NCBI RefSeq assembly: GCF_003111685.1
Contig: NZ_CP022190.1
Coordinates: 1,140,001 to 1,204,000, forward strand
Length of the DNA stretch: 64,000 nucleotides
Direction of reading: 5' to 3'
Source: Alloyangia pacifica
GTDB taxonomy: Bacteria > Pseudomonadota > Alphaproteobacteria > Rhodobacterales > Rhodobacteraceae
Below, one piece after another: positions 1 to 8,873 of this stretch. The position numbers were made by a program, and so were the translations under genes. The number at the start of each line of letters is the position of its first letter. The first letter of the stretch is position 1. The notes under the pieces are model-generated. The model was given only the letters and a program-made list of their open reading frames with translations. It was not told the DNA's origin and did no database searches.

Positions 1-410
1 GCCGCGCAGCAGGCCTCGACGACGCTGACCAGATCCTCATGGGCGGCCAGCCCCGGGTGCTCCGGCGCCAGCCGGTAGTCGACCGAGACCACCCGGCAGC
101 CAGACCGCTGCGCCAGCTCGGCACAGACATCATCGTGGCTCTCGAGCCCGCCCAGCACGAAGCCGCCGCCATGCGCGTAGATCACCGTCACCGGCGACAC
201 TTCCCCATAGAGCCGCACCGGCACGCCCCTGATGTCACGGTCCGCAACGGCAAGCCCCTCTGGTCGCCCCCGGTGGAAATGCGCCGCCATCCGGTCGTAG
301 ACCGCGCGCTGCCTCGGCCAGTCGCGGGGGTCCAGTTCCTCCGGGTAGAAGGCGAGGGTCTCATCGACGAAGGCGATGATCTCGGGCGACAGGTAGCTGC
401 GGTAGTCCAT
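1..410 (-). CDS. Alpha/beta hydrolase (HSL-like esterase), C-terminus outside window
   Basis: Partial gene reading out of the left edge; 136 N-terminal codons are visible, starting at the ATG at 410 behind a GAGAGGAAG ribosome site. The segment YAHGGGFVLGG (about residues 76-86) is the oxyanion-hole HGGGF motif of the hormone-sensitive-lipase family (alpha/beta hydrolase fold 3). It is followed by VVSVDYRLAPEHP, the conserved strand-helix that normally precedes the GxSxG nucleophile; the nucleophile itself lies beyond the edge. The family hydrolyses short-chain carboxylic esters; the substrate cannot be told. It is divergent from the Gfo/Idh/MocA gene at 659. Confidence 0.85.
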   Translation of the reverse strand, partial: MDYRSYLSPEIIAFVDETLAFYPEELDPRDWPRQRAVYDRMAAHFHRGRPEGLAVADRDIRGVPVRLYGEVSPVTVIYAHGGGFVLGGLESHDDVCAELAQRSGCRVVSVDYRLAPEHPGLAAHEDLVSVVEACCA

Positions 411-658
411 GGGGTCTTCCTCTCTCTGGCGGTCTCCCGGCCCGGCGTCCGGGGCGCGCAAGGGCCCTAGCCGATCTTCCGCCCGCTGCAAACCCGCGCG
501 CGACGCGGCGCCGCAACACCTGCGCGATTGCCGTGCGCCACTCTGGCCTCTGCTTCAGAGGCGTGCGAGGAACCCGGGCTGGTGCCTCGCGCCGGGCGCA
601 GAGGCCGCGCCGGGCGGGCACCGGGGCACAGACCTAGACAGCAGGAGCAGGTGGGATC

Positions 659-1621
659 ATGGCAGTGAAAACGGCAATCATCGGGCTGGGGATCATGGGG
701 CGGCGGATGCTGGAGCATATGCAACTCCATGCGGGCTACTCCGTCGTGGCGATGTGGGACCCCTCGGCCAAAGGCTGCGCCGCGGCGCAGGCGCTCGCGC
801 CGGAGATCCCCGTTGCGGCCAGCGCGGCCGAGGCCATCGCCGCCGCCGATCTGGTCTACCTCGCCTGCCCGCCAGAGCCGCGCATGGCCTACGCGCTCGA
901 GGCGGCTGCCGCGGGCAAGGCGGTCTTCCTCGAAAAGCCGCTCGGCGTCGATCTGGCGGCGAGCGAGGAGTTGGTGGCCAGTCTGCGTGCCAGCGGTGTG
1001 CCCGCAGCGGTCAACTTCACTCAGGCCGCCGGCGCGGCCCTGAGCAACATCACCGCAACGGCGCGCTCGGGAGCGATGGGCGATCTCGAGGGCGTCGACA
1101 TGGTGGTCACCTATGCCGCCTGGCCGCGCGCCTGGCAGCAGGCCGCCGACTGGCTGCGTTTTCGGGCCGAGGGCGGCATGACGCGTGAAGTCCTTTCGCA
1201 TTTCCTGTTCTTCAGCCAGCGCATCCTCGGCCCGCTCTCGGTGGTCTGGGCGCGCCCCTCCTACCCCTCCGATCCGGCGCTCTGCGAGACAGCCCTGCTC
1301 GCCCGCCTCGAGACTGTGGCCGGCGTACCGGTCTCGATCCTCGCCAGCACCGGCGGCGCCCAGGAAGACCGGCAGGAATTCACCGTGAAGGGCAGCAAGG
1401 CCAGCCACCGGGTCACCAACTTCTCGGACGAGGCGGTCTCGAGCGGCGGCGCCTTTGTCGCCGTTCCCTCGGCCGCCGGCGAGCCGCGCGCCGTTGCGCT
1501 GCGCGCCCAGCTCGACGACATGCTGCTCTGCGTCGCCGGCAAACCGCACCGTCTGGCCACCCCGCAGGAGGCGCTCGACGTGCAGCGGCTCGTCGAGCAG
1601 ATGCTGCGCGGCACGCCCTGA
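659..1621 (+). CDS. Gfo/Idh/MocA family oxidoreductase
   Basis: A 320-residue NAD(P)-dependent oxidoreductase. The N-terminus has the Rossmann glycine motif GLGIMG (residues 10-15), and the EKPLG motif typical of the family, holding the catalytic-region lysine, lies near residue 97. Members oxidise or reduce sugar and cyclitol carbonyl/hydroxyl groups; the substrate is unknown here. The start is the ATG at 659 behind GGAGCAGG. It is divergent from the esterase at 410 and ends at a perfect hairpin shared with the convergent phosphate transporter. It has no operon partners in the window. Confidence 0.8.
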   Translation: MAVKTAIIGLGIMGRRMLEHMQLHAGYSVVAMWDPSAKGCAAAQALAPEIPVAASAAEAIAAADLVYLACPPEPRMAYALEAAAAGKAVFLEKPLGVDLAASEELVASLRASGVPAAVNFTQAAGAALSNITATARSGAMGDLEGVDMVVTYAAWPRAWQQAADWLRFRAEGGMTREVLSHFLFFSQRILGPLSVVWARPSYPSDPALCETALLARLETVAGVPVSILASTGGAQEDRQEFTVKGSKASHRVTNFSDEAVSSGGAFVAVPSAAGEPRAVALRAQLDDMLLCVAGKPHRLATPQEALDVQRLVEQMLRGTP

Positions 1622-1629
1622 AATAACAA

Positions 1630-1654
1630 AAGGCCCCGCAGTGCGCGGGGCCTT
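1630..1654. terminator. Bidirectional intrinsic terminator
   Basis: Perfect 10-bp stem AAGGCCCCGC / GCGGGGCCTT around the loop AGTGC, placed between two convergent genes (659-1621 and 1706-3181). A short A-run lies before it and a short T-run after it, so it can serve both directions. Confidence 0.8.
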
Positions 1655-1705
1655 CCTCAGATCTAGCGTACATTTCGCGACGAACCCTGCCCGGGTCGGA
1701 CCGTC

Positions 1706-3181
1706 TCAGAACCCGATGGTGCGCAGCAACAGGAAGCAGCCCGCCGAGAGCAGCGCCGCCGCCGGAACCGTGATCACCCAGGCCGCGACGATCGTCATGA
1801 AATGCGACCGGCGCACCAGCTTGCGTCGGGCGCGCTCCTGGCGCGGCAGGCTCTCGGGCGCGAGGTGGCGGTGGTACCGGCGGGCGCGGCGCTCGACGTA
1901 CCACTCGCGGAAGAAACCGACCCCGAAGACACCACCAACGGCGATATGGGTCGAGCTGACCGGCAGGCCGAGCCAAGAGGCCGCGATCACCGTCACCGCC
2001 GCCGAAAGCGCGACGCAATAGGCGCGCATCGGGTTCAGCTTGGTGATCTGGTTGCCCACCATGCCGATCAGCTTCGGGCCGAAGAGCACGAGGCCGAAGG
2101 AAATGCCGAGCGCCCCGATCACCATGACCCAGAGCGGGATCGCCACCTGCCCCGCAACGCTGGCGGACTGCTGCACGTAGACGATGGCCGCCAGCGGGCC
2201 GACCGCATTGGCCACGTCATTCGCGCCATGAGCAAAGGACAGCAGCGCCGCCGAGACCACCAACGGCAGTCGGAACAGCGTCTTGAGCGAGCGGGCGCGG
2301 TTCTCGAGCCCCTTCGACTGGTGGCGGATGAAGGGCACCGAAATCAGGCCGACGCCCACCCCCGTCGCCGCGCCAATCGCCAAGGCCGTCGGGAAGTCGA
2401 TGGAAACGATCTTCTTGAGCCCCTTGAGCGCAAGATAGGTCGAGAAGGCCGCCGCCATGATCCCGATCAGCACCGGTACCCAGGTGCGGGCCGCCGCGAT
2501 CTTGTCCTCGACGTAGATCACCCGCCATTTGATGAAAGCCAGCATGCCCGCCGCGATGATCCCGCCGAGCAGCGGCGAGATCACCCAGCTCGCGGCGATG
2601 GCGCTCATCGTCGACCAGTTCACCGAGCCAAGCCCCGCGGCCATTATTCCGGCGCCCATCACCCCGCCGACCACCGAGTGGGTCGTCGAGACCGGAGCGC
2701 CGATCCATGTCGCGATGTTCACCCAGATCGACGCCGCAAGCAGCGCCGCCATCATCGCCCGCACGAAGATGGCCGTGTCGGCAAGCCCCGCCGGGTCGAT
2801 GATCCCCTTCGAGATGGTCGAGACCACGTCGCCGCCCGCGATCAGCGCGCCGGCGGTCTCGAAGATCGCCGCGATGGCGATGGCCCCGAGGAGCGAGAGT
2901 GCCTTGGCCCCCACCGCGGGACCCATGTTGTTGGCCACGTCGTTGGCGCCGATGTTCAGCGCCATGTAGGCGCCGAAGGCGGCGGCCACGACCACCGCGA
3001 GACTCTGCGTCGCGCCGCCTGTGAGGATCGCGGCGGCCACCGCCGCGAGCGAGACGAAGACCAGGCTGATCCCCACGCCGACCAGCGGTCGCGAGGCATG
3101 CATGGTGGCCTCTTCAAGACGCGCGAGACGGTTCAGGTCCTTGTCGAGCGTCTTCCACTGAGGCGTGGTGTGTTCGGTCAC
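1706..3181 (-). CDS. PiT-family inorganic phosphate transporter
   Basis: A 491-residue inner-membrane protein with about ten to twelve hydrophobic segments. It carries the two inverted PiT signature repeats: GANDVANNMGPAVG in the N-terminal half and GANDVANAVGPLAAI in the C-terminal half. The family takes up phosphate (as metal phosphate) driven by proton symport, or by sodium in some members. The soluble N-terminus of about 30 residues and a basic loop near residue 430 are ordinary. It follows the Nudix gene by 45 bp on the same strand, so the two are probably cotranscribed. The pairing is common in Rhodobacteraceae, as far as I recall. Confidence 0.92.
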   Translation of the reverse strand: MTEHTTPQWKTLDKDLNRLARLEEATMHASRPLVGVGISLVFVSLAAVAAAILTGGATQSLAVVVAAAFGAYMALNIGANDVANNMGPAVGAKALSLLGAIAIAAIFETAGALIAGGDVVSTISKGIIDPAGLADTAIFVRAMMAALLAASIWVNIATWIGAPVSTTHSVVGGVMGAGIMAAGLGSVNWSTMSAIAASWVISPLLGGIIAAGMLAFIKWRVIYVEDKIAAARTWVPVLIGIMAAAFSTYLALKGLKKIVSIDFPTALAIGAATGVGVGLISVPFIRHQSKGLENRARSLKTLFRLPLVVSAALLSFAHGANDVANAVGPLAAIVYVQQSASVAGQVAIPLWVMVIGALGISFGLVLFGPKLIGMVGNQITKLNPMRAYCVALSAAVTVIAASWLGLPVSSTHIAVGGVFGVGFFREWYVERRARRYHRHLAPESLPRQERARRKLVRRSHFMTIVAAWVITVPAAALLSAGCFLLLRTIGF

Positions 3182-3226
3182 GTTGAATGTCCTTGAATCC
3201 AGGGGGCCGGCGGGACCCTGCGGGGC

Positions 3227-3706
3227 TCAGCCTTGCCGTGCCGCCGAGACCAGCGCCGGGAAGTCCGCGAGGATGGATTTGAGTTGCTCTTCCTCGACCG
3301 CCTGGGCCGCGGCGTCGGGCGACATCCAGCGGCGCTCGCGGTCGGCCATTTCGGGGAAGGCGTCCAGCAGCTTCTCGACCGCCACCGCGTAGACGTCGAC
3401 GTCGGTGGTGACTGGAAGCAGGCCGTTTACGATCTTGCTGTAGCGGTATTGCCCGATGCGGAAAGGACGTGGGCCAGAGTGTTTCACCCCCGCCTCTTCC
3501 CAGGCTTCCTGCAGCGCAGTGCCCGCGCCGTCGGTGCCGCGCACCGGCCAGCCCTTGGGCAGGATCCAGCGTTTCGTCGTGCGCGAGGTGATCATGAGCA
3601 CCTCCGGCCGACCATCTTCTACACGATGGCAGAGCGCCGCGATCTGAACGCGGTTGGGGCGGCCCAGAAGCGGGGCAATATAGCTGTTCCAGACTTGAGC
3701 AAACAT
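3227..3706 (-). CDS. Nudix hydrolase
   Basis: A 159-residue single Nudix domain. I take the ATG at 3706 (MFAQVWNSYIAP) because the upstream in-frame codons are Arg/Pro-rich and unlike the family. The Nudix box lies around residues 55-80 (PKGWPVRG ... QEAWEEAGV). The metal-binding EExG core is intact, but the usual RE pair reads QE and the upstream Glu of the box reads Thr. This resembles the diphosphoinositol/ADP-ribose-type subgroup. It probably cleaves a nucleoside-diphosphate-linked or polyphosphate substrate. The neighbouring PiT transporter hints at phosphate metabolism, which is inference. Confidence 0.85.
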   Translation of the reverse strand: MFAQVWNSYIAPLLGRPNRVQIAALCHRVEDGRPEVLMITSRTTKRWILPKGWPVRGTDGAGTALQEAWEEAGVKHSGPRPFRIGQYRYSKIVNGLLPVTTDVDVYAVAVEKLLDAFPEMADRERRWMSPDAAAQAVEEEQLKSILADFPALVSAARQG

Positions 3707-4118
3707 CGGCTCACCTATTGCGATCGAGGCGGACCGGCTGCTCCTAGCGCAATGCGCGCGGTTTCTCAAGGCGGGAGGCCCCCTGCAGACGAAAGGATGC
3801 CCTGCACGTGGCGTCACGCACCCGCTGCACGCGCCGCACGCGCGTCAGCGGATCCAGCGCAACTCTCCGGGCAGGCGCGCGAAGATGCGCTCTGGCCGTG
3901 CCTTTGGCCCATCCGGCCAGAGGGGCCAAGGTCTCCGCTGCTGGGACGCCGTGGCATCGCCAGCTCGAGTGCAGGAATACCCTCCCTAAATCAATGAGGT
4001 GGTCCGCGATCCGCCGTTGGACCGCGGAGCAAACTTCGGGATTTTCGGCAAAGCCTCGAGGGCGCCCCGCAAGGGCGGTGTTGCGGATGGTTTCGAGCTG
4101 GGTTACTCACGCTCCGAC
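3707..4118. other. Intergenic region, no gene recognised
   Basis: About 410 bases between the Nudix start and the tRNA. Frames are open on both strands because of the GC content, but none shows a family motif or a convincing ribosome site. It presumably carries the promoters for the leftward Nudix-PiT pair and the tRNA. Confidence 0.5.
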
Positions 4119-4195
<77 letters not shown>

Positions 4196-4294
4196 CCTTT
4201 GCCGAAATACGCCGATGGCCCCCGAACCGGCCCACTGCGCGTCGCGTCCCGCGACGGAGCTTCGGGCTCGCCCGTTCCCGAGCGTGCGAGCGGC

Positions 4295-5020
4295 CTATTT
4301 AGAGGCCGCGTCGGGGCTCTGCTTGTAGAAGCGCCGGATCGCCAGATGCGAAGAGCGGATGTCCAGATTTACCGCCCACCTCGCCGCCTCGCCGTCACGC
4401 TGCGCCACGGCGTCTATCGCATCGTCGTGAATGCGCACGCCGATCCGGAACAACCGCGCGAACAACGCCTTGTCCCTCCGCGCCGAGGCAACGATTGGCC
4501 CGGTGCGCAGCCAGAGCGTCGAGATGATGTCGAGCAGCTGCGGGTAGCCCGCGCCGCCGTAGAGCTCGAAGTGGAACGCCTGATTTCCCGCCAGCGCCGC
4601 CTCGAAATCTCCGGCCTCGACCGCTTCGCTCATGGCGTCGTTGTGGCGCCGCAGCTCGCCGATCAGCGTCGGAGTCCGCCGGGCACGCGCAGCGCGTTCG
4701 GCGGCATAGCCCTCGAGTTGCATGCGGATGCGGATGTAATTCTCGTGCTCTGTGGCGAGATAGGGCGCGACGCGCAGCGTCCGCGGCCCAGACTGCTCGA
4801 TGGCCCGCTCGGCGATCAGCCGCGCCACGGCCTCGCGCACGGGCATGGGACTGGTGCCGAGCACCTCTGCAAGCCCGCGGATGGTCACCTGCTCGCCCGG
4901 AAGGAACTCGCCCTTGAGCAGCCCGAGCCGAATGCTCTGGTAGACCCTTTCCTGGATCGTGGTGACATCCACGGGCGCCAGCGTGCGCGATCGCGGCTTC
5001 GTGGGATCGAGACTGTTCAC
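4295..5020 (-). CDS. GntR-family regulator (FadR/FCD subgroup)
   Basis: About 241 residues from the GTG at 5020. A longer TTG start at 5125 is possible but adds a low-complexity tail; there is no in-frame ATG at the front. The winged helix-turn-helix covers roughly residues 20-85 (LLKGEFLPGEQVTIRGLAEVLGTSPMPVREA region). The FCD effector domain follows, with the His/Asp-containing helices typical of metal-dependent carboxylate sensing. It is divergent from the liv-type operon at 5337 and is its likely local regulator, with an inverted repeat in the shared intergenic region as candidate operator. The effector is probably the transported substrate or a catabolite, which is inference. Confidence 0.85.
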   Translation of the reverse strand: MNSLDPTKPRSRTLAPVDVTTIQERVYQSIRLGLLKGEFLPGEQVTIRGLAEVLGTSPMPVREAVARLIAERAIEQSGPRTLRVAPYLATEHENYIRIRMQLEGYAAERAARARRTPTLIGELRRHNDAMSEAVEAGDFEAALAGNQAFHFELYGGAGYPQLLDIISTLWLRTGPIVASARRDKALFARLFRIGVRIHDDAIDAVAQRDGEAARWAVNLDIRSSHLAIRRFYKQSPDAASK

Positions 5021-5194
5021 GTGCTCCGGGCCTCGCTTGGCTTGTTCGAAGGATGATCCCGCGTCCGTCGCAGGGACAGCGCGCGGTCCGTCGTGGCGCC
5101 GCGGTGTTGGGCCTTTAGCAGCCAATTTCGCGTCATTCTATGTCCAAGTCACAACATAAGGCAACCGCGTCCCCGCAAGCACCTCTACTTTACG

Positions 5195-5212
5195 GATATG
5201 AGATCACATATC
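5195..5212. promoter_or_regulatory. Candidate GntR operator
   Basis: Inverted repeat GATATG-N6-CATATC in the AT-rich part of the intergenic region between the GntR gene and the importer operon (5021-5336). Apart from this island the 316-base gap shows nothing coding. Assignment to the GntR protein is inferred from position. Confidence 0.45.
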
Positions 5213-5336
5213 TTATATCTTTACCGCCCAAGAATTCTGTGGTTAGGATACGCCCGTGCCAGAGGAGAGCGCAGCACGGCCCGACATCAGGGGCGCGGCG
5301 CGCTGGCATGGAAAAACACCTGGGAGGAGAACCAGC

Positions 5337-6569
5337 TTGACACGTCTTGCCTTGATCGCGGCCACGTCCGCACTGGCCCTTGGCGCAACCGCGCTGCACG
5401 CCGAGCCGCTGAAGATCGGAATCATCGAAAGCCTTTCGGGCGCCCAGACCTCGACAGGCCGACTCTATGCCAACGCCGTCGCCTATGGGGTCGCGCAGAT
5501 CAACGACGCCGGCGGCTTCAACGGCGAACCGGTTGAAGTCATCGAGTACGACAACGCCGGCGGCGCACCGGACGCGGCGACCAAGTTCCGCCAGGCCGTG
5601 GCGGATGGGGTGGACATCATCTTCCAGGGCGCCTCGTCGGCAATCGCGGGCCAGCTCACCGAGGACGTGCGCAAGCACAACCTGCGCAACCCCGGCAAGG
5701 AGGTGATGTTCATCAACCTCGGCGGCGAGGCGATGGAGCTGACCGGTGACAAGTGCCAGTTCTACCACTTCCGCTTCACCACAACTGCGCCGATGCGGGT
5801 CAACGCGCTGGTCAGCGCGATGAAGGAAGCCGGCGATCTCGGCACCAAGGTCTATTCGATCAACCAGAACTACTCCTGGGGCCAGGACATGCAGTCGGCG
5901 GTCGAAACCGCGGCGGCGGGCGGCGATTTCGAAATCGTCGACGAAGTCCTGCACGACGTGAACAAGATCCAGGACTTCGCGCCCTTCGTCGCGCGCCTGA
6001 AGTCCGCCGCGCCCGACACGGTCTTCACCGGCAACTGGTCGAACGACCTGCTGCTGCTGATGAAGGCGGCGGGCGACGCGGGTCTCGACGTGACCTTCGC
6101 GACCGCCTACCTCGACCAGCCGGGCAACATCGCCAACGCCGGCGAGACGGCGCTCGGGCATTACATCGCCAACAACTACGACAATGCTGCCACCGATGGC
6201 GAATTCGCCGAAGCCTACAAGGCGTCGACCGGCCACTACCCGACCTTCGTCGAAGGCCACACCGCCTTTGCCGTCGGCGCGCTGCACCAGGCGCTCGACA
6301 CGCTCGACTTCGGCGGCGACGCCATCGACGTGACCAAGATCGCGCTGGCGCTCGAGGACACCACCTACGAGACGCCGGTCGGCCCGATCTCGGTGCGCAA
6401 GGAAGACCACCAGACCATCCGTCCCGTGGTCGTCTCCAAGGTCGTGAAGAACGCCAAGTACCCCGCCGACGACACCGACATGGGCTTCGAGACCGTCGGG
6501 GTCGTGCCGGGCGAGACAGCGATCTACCCGGTGCAGGACAGCTGCAAGATGGTGCGCCCAGGCGAATGA
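5337..6569 (+). CDS. Branched-chain amino-acid-type ABC transporter, periplasmic binding protein
   Basis: A 410-residue Peripla_BP_6 (LivJ/K-type) protein. The start is the TTG at 5337, eight bases behind a strong GGAGGAGA. It opens directly with a signal peptide (hydrophobic ALIAATSALALGA, cleavage after ALHA), which the upstream ATG-less frame would bury. The mature part begins LKIGIIESLSG, the normal first strand of this fold. It is first gene of an operon with two LivHM-type permeases and two LivGF-type ATPases. Given the SDR and BKACE enzymes downstream, the ligand is more likely a carboxylate or amino-acid derivative destined for beta-keto acid cleavage than leucine; that is inference. 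Confidence 0.9.
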   Translation: MTRLALIAATSALALGATALHAEPLKIGIIESLSGAQTSTGRLYANAVAYGVAQINDAGGFNGEPVEVIEYDNAGGAPDAATKFRQAVADGVDIIFQGASSAIAGQLTEDVRKHNLRNPGKEVMFINLGGEAMELTGDKCQFYHFRFTTTAPMRVNALVSAMKEAGDLGTKVYSINQNYSWGQDMQSAVETAAAGGDFEIVDEVLHDVNKIQDFAPFVARLKSAAPDTVFTGNWSNDLLLLMKAAGDAGLDVTFATAYLDQPGNIANAGETALGHYIANNYDNAATDGEFAEAYKASTGHYPTFVEGHTAFAVGALHQALDTLDFGGDAIDVTKIALALEDTTYETPVGPISVRKEDHQTIRPVVVSKVVKNAKYPADDTDMGFETVGVVPGETAIYPVQDSCKMVRPGE

Positions 6570-6588
6570 GCCCCGCACCCTGAGAGCA

Positions 6589-6613
6589 CCGGCCGGCGAG
6601 CCTCGCCGGCCGG
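6589..6613 (+). repeat. Intercistronic stem-loop after binding-protein gene
   Basis: Near-perfect palindrome: arms CCGGCCGGCGAG and CTCGCCGGCCGG separated by one base, 20 bases past the stop of the binding-protein gene and before the permease gene. It has no T-run, so it is more likely an mRNA-stabilising or attenuating hairpin than a full terminator. Confidence 0.7.
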
Positions 6614-6643
6614 CCCTGTCCCTCGGCCCCAATCGGAAGTGCA

Positions 6644-7585
6644 ATGGAATTTGCGATCATCTCCACGCTGAACGGCGTGACCTACGGCCTGTTGCTGTTC
6701 ATGGTCTCCGCCGGTCTCACGCTCATTTTCGGCATGATGGGCGTGCTGAACTTCGCGCATGCCTCCTTTTACATGCTGGGCGCCTATGTCGCCTACGCCG
6801 TCTCGTCGATCTTCGGTTTCTGGACCGGGCTGATCGTCGCCCCCATCGTGGTCGGCCTTGTCGGCATGGCGGTCGAGCGGTTCCTGCTGCCAAGGGTGCA
6901 CGCCCACGGCCACGCGCATGAACTGCTGCTGACCTTCGGTCTCGCGCTGATCATCGAGGAGCTGATCAAGCTGTTCTTCGGCGACTTCCCGGTGAACTAC
7001 CAGATGCCCGGCGAGCTTCGCTTCTCGGCTTTCCACATCTTCGGCACCGACTACCCGTTCTACCGCCTGTTCATCGGCGGGATCGCGGTCGTGATGTTCT
7101 CGGCGCTGTGGCTGCTGCTGACCCGGACCCGCACCGGCATCGTCGTGCGCGCCGCCGAGCGTCTGCCCGCCATGGCCGAGGCACTGGGGCACAATATCCC
7201 GTTGGTCTTCATGTTCGTCTTCGGCACCGGCGCGGCACTGGCCGGGCTTGCCGGGGCGGTGGCCGGAGCCTTCTACCCGACCAACCCGAACATGGGGCTG
7301 GAACTGGGGGTGATCGTCTTCGTGGTGGTCGTGGTCGGCGGGCTCGGCTCGCTCAAGGGGTCGCTGGTTGCCTCGCTGATGATCGGCCTCTTCTCGTCCT
7401 TCGCGGTGGGGCTTGACTGGTCGCTGGCAAACCTGCTGAGCCTGATCGGCCTCGGAGACTGGGCGCGCTCGGTCGGCGGTCTGCTGACGCTCGAGCTGTC
7501 CTCGGTCAGCGCCACCATTCCTTTCGCCCTGATGCTGATCATCCTGCTGGTACGCCCTGCGGGTCTCATGGGGGAGCGTAACTGA
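6644..7585 (+). CDS. Branched-chain amino-acid-type ABC permease (LivH family)
   Basis: A 313-residue inner-membrane permease with about eight hydrophobic helices. The N-terminal FGMMGVLNFAHASFYMLGAY and the ADP-coupling loop region around RAAERLPAMAEALGHN are characteristic of LivH proteins. It forms the channel heterodimer with the LivM-type protein that starts two bases after its stop. The ATG at 6644 is preceded by a modest GGAAG. Confidence 0.92.
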   Translation: MEFAIISTLNGVTYGLLLFMVSAGLTLIFGMMGVLNFAHASFYMLGAYVAYAVSSIFGFWTGLIVAPIVVGLVGMAVERFLLPRVHAHGHAHELLLTFGLALIIEELIKLFFGDFPVNYQMPGELRFSAFHIFGTDYPFYRLFIGGIAVVMFSALWLLLTRTRTGIVVRAAERLPAMAEALGHNIPLVFMFVFGTGAALAGLAGAVAGAFYPTNPNMGLELGVIVFVVVVVGGLGSLKGSLVASLMIGLFSSFAVGLDWSLANLLSLIGLGDWARSVGGLLTLELSSVSATIPFALMLIILLVRPAGLMGERN

Positions 7586-7586
7586 C

Positions 7587-8873
7587 ATGCCGAACCTTCG
7601 CACTATCCTCGTCCTCACCGCGCTCCTCGCGCTGCTGATCGCCGTACCGCCCTTTCTGGGCCTCGGATGGCAGAACGCGCTGGTGAACGTGCTCATCGCG
7701 AGCCTCTTCGCGCTTGCCTTCAACCTTCTCATCGGCCAGGCCGGGCTGCTGTCCTTCGGCCACGCCGCCTATTTCGGGATCGGCGCATTTGCCGCGCTGC
7801 ACTTGATGCTCGCGGTCGAGGACGGCCTGCCCTTCCCGACGCCGCTGCTGCCGCTCGCGGGCGCTGCCGCCGGGCTTCTGGTCGGCCTCGTGGCGGGCTA
7901 CTTCGCCACCATGCGCTCGGGCGTCTACTTCGCGCTGGTGACGCTGGCCATCGCCGAGCTCTTCCATTCGTTGGCACCGCGCCTCGAGGGACTCTTCGGC
8001 GGTGAATCGGGCGTGTCGTCCATGCGCATGCCCTGGCTGGGCTTCACCTTCGGCTCCATGCTCGAGGTCTACTACATGACCTTGGCCTGGGTGGTGATCT
8101 GCGGTCTCGGGCTCTGGGCCTATACCCGTACCCCCTTTGGACGGCTGACGCTGGCGCTGCGCGACAACGAGCAGCGCGTCCGTTTCCTCGGCTACAACGC
8201 CCATGCCTCGAAGGTGATCATCTTCGCCGTCTCGGCGATGTTTACAGGCGTTGCAGGCGCACTGCAGGCGATCTCCAACGAAACTGCGAACTACTCGCTC
8301 TTCGGCAGCATCGTGTCTTCGCAGGTCGTGCTGCAAACCTTCGTCGGCGGGGCCACGGTGTTCTTCGGCCCGGTGATCGGCGCGACGGCCTTCGCGCTCT
8401 TCTCCTTCCTCGTCTCCGATCTCACCCGATCTTGGCTCCTCTACCAGGGGCTGATCTTCGTGCTGATCATGCTCTACGCCCCGAGCGGCATCGGCGGCGT
8501 TGTGCATCACCACATCCGCAATCGCCGCCAGCTCGACTGGGCGCGGCTGGCGGGGCCTTATCTCATGGCACTGGCAGGGGGTCTGCTGATCGCCGCGGGC
8601 GTGGTCTTCCTGGTCGAAAGCGCCTCGATCCTCTTCGGCGAAGACTACGAGCGGCTGCGCCACGCGGCCGGCGACGGCTTGCCCGTCTTCGAGCTCTTTG
8701 GCGCAGAGTGGAGCCCGGTCTCGGTCCTGACCTGGATTGTCCCGGCGGCGCTGCTGCTGGGGGGCGGCGCGGTGCTGTTCCGTGCCCGCCGCGAGATCGA
8801 CGCGCTCTGGGCCCGCAAGGACCGCCCCGAGGACACCATGGCCGAAACCGCGCCGCTGGGAGGTGAAGCATGA
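7587..8873 (+). CDS. Branched-chain amino-acid-type ABC permease (LivM family) with C-terminal extension
   Basis: A 428-residue LivM-type permease. The core (about residues 1-310) contains LIGQAGLLSFGHAAYFGIGA and the coupling segment near LRDNEQRVRFLGYN. The usual length is about 320-350. About 100 residues follow, with two further hydrophobic segments (near residues 325-345 and 380-400) and a charged tail. The stop overlaps the next start (ATGA). The extension is seen in some proteobacterial relatives and may add two membrane helices. Confidence 0.9.
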   Translation: MPNLRTILVLTALLALLIAVPPFLGLGWQNALVNVLIASLFALAFNLLIGQAGLLSFGHAAYFGIGAFAALHLMLAVEDGLPFPTPLLPLAGAAAGLLVGLVAGYFATMRSGVYFALVTLAIAELFHSLAPRLEGLFGGESGVSSMRMPWLGFTFGSMLEVYYMTLAWVVICGLGLWAYTRTPFGRLTLALRDNEQRVRFLGYNAHASKVIIFAVSAMFTGVAGALQAISNETANYSLFGSIVSSQVVLQTFVGGATVFFGPVIGATAFALFSFLVSDLTRSWLLYQGLIFVLIMLYAPSGIGGVVHHHIRNRRQLDWARLAGPYLMALAGGLLIAAGVVFLVESASILFGEDYERLRHAAGDGLPVFELFGAEWSPVSVLTWIVPAALLLGGGAVLFRARREIDALWARKDRPEDTMAETAPLGGEA

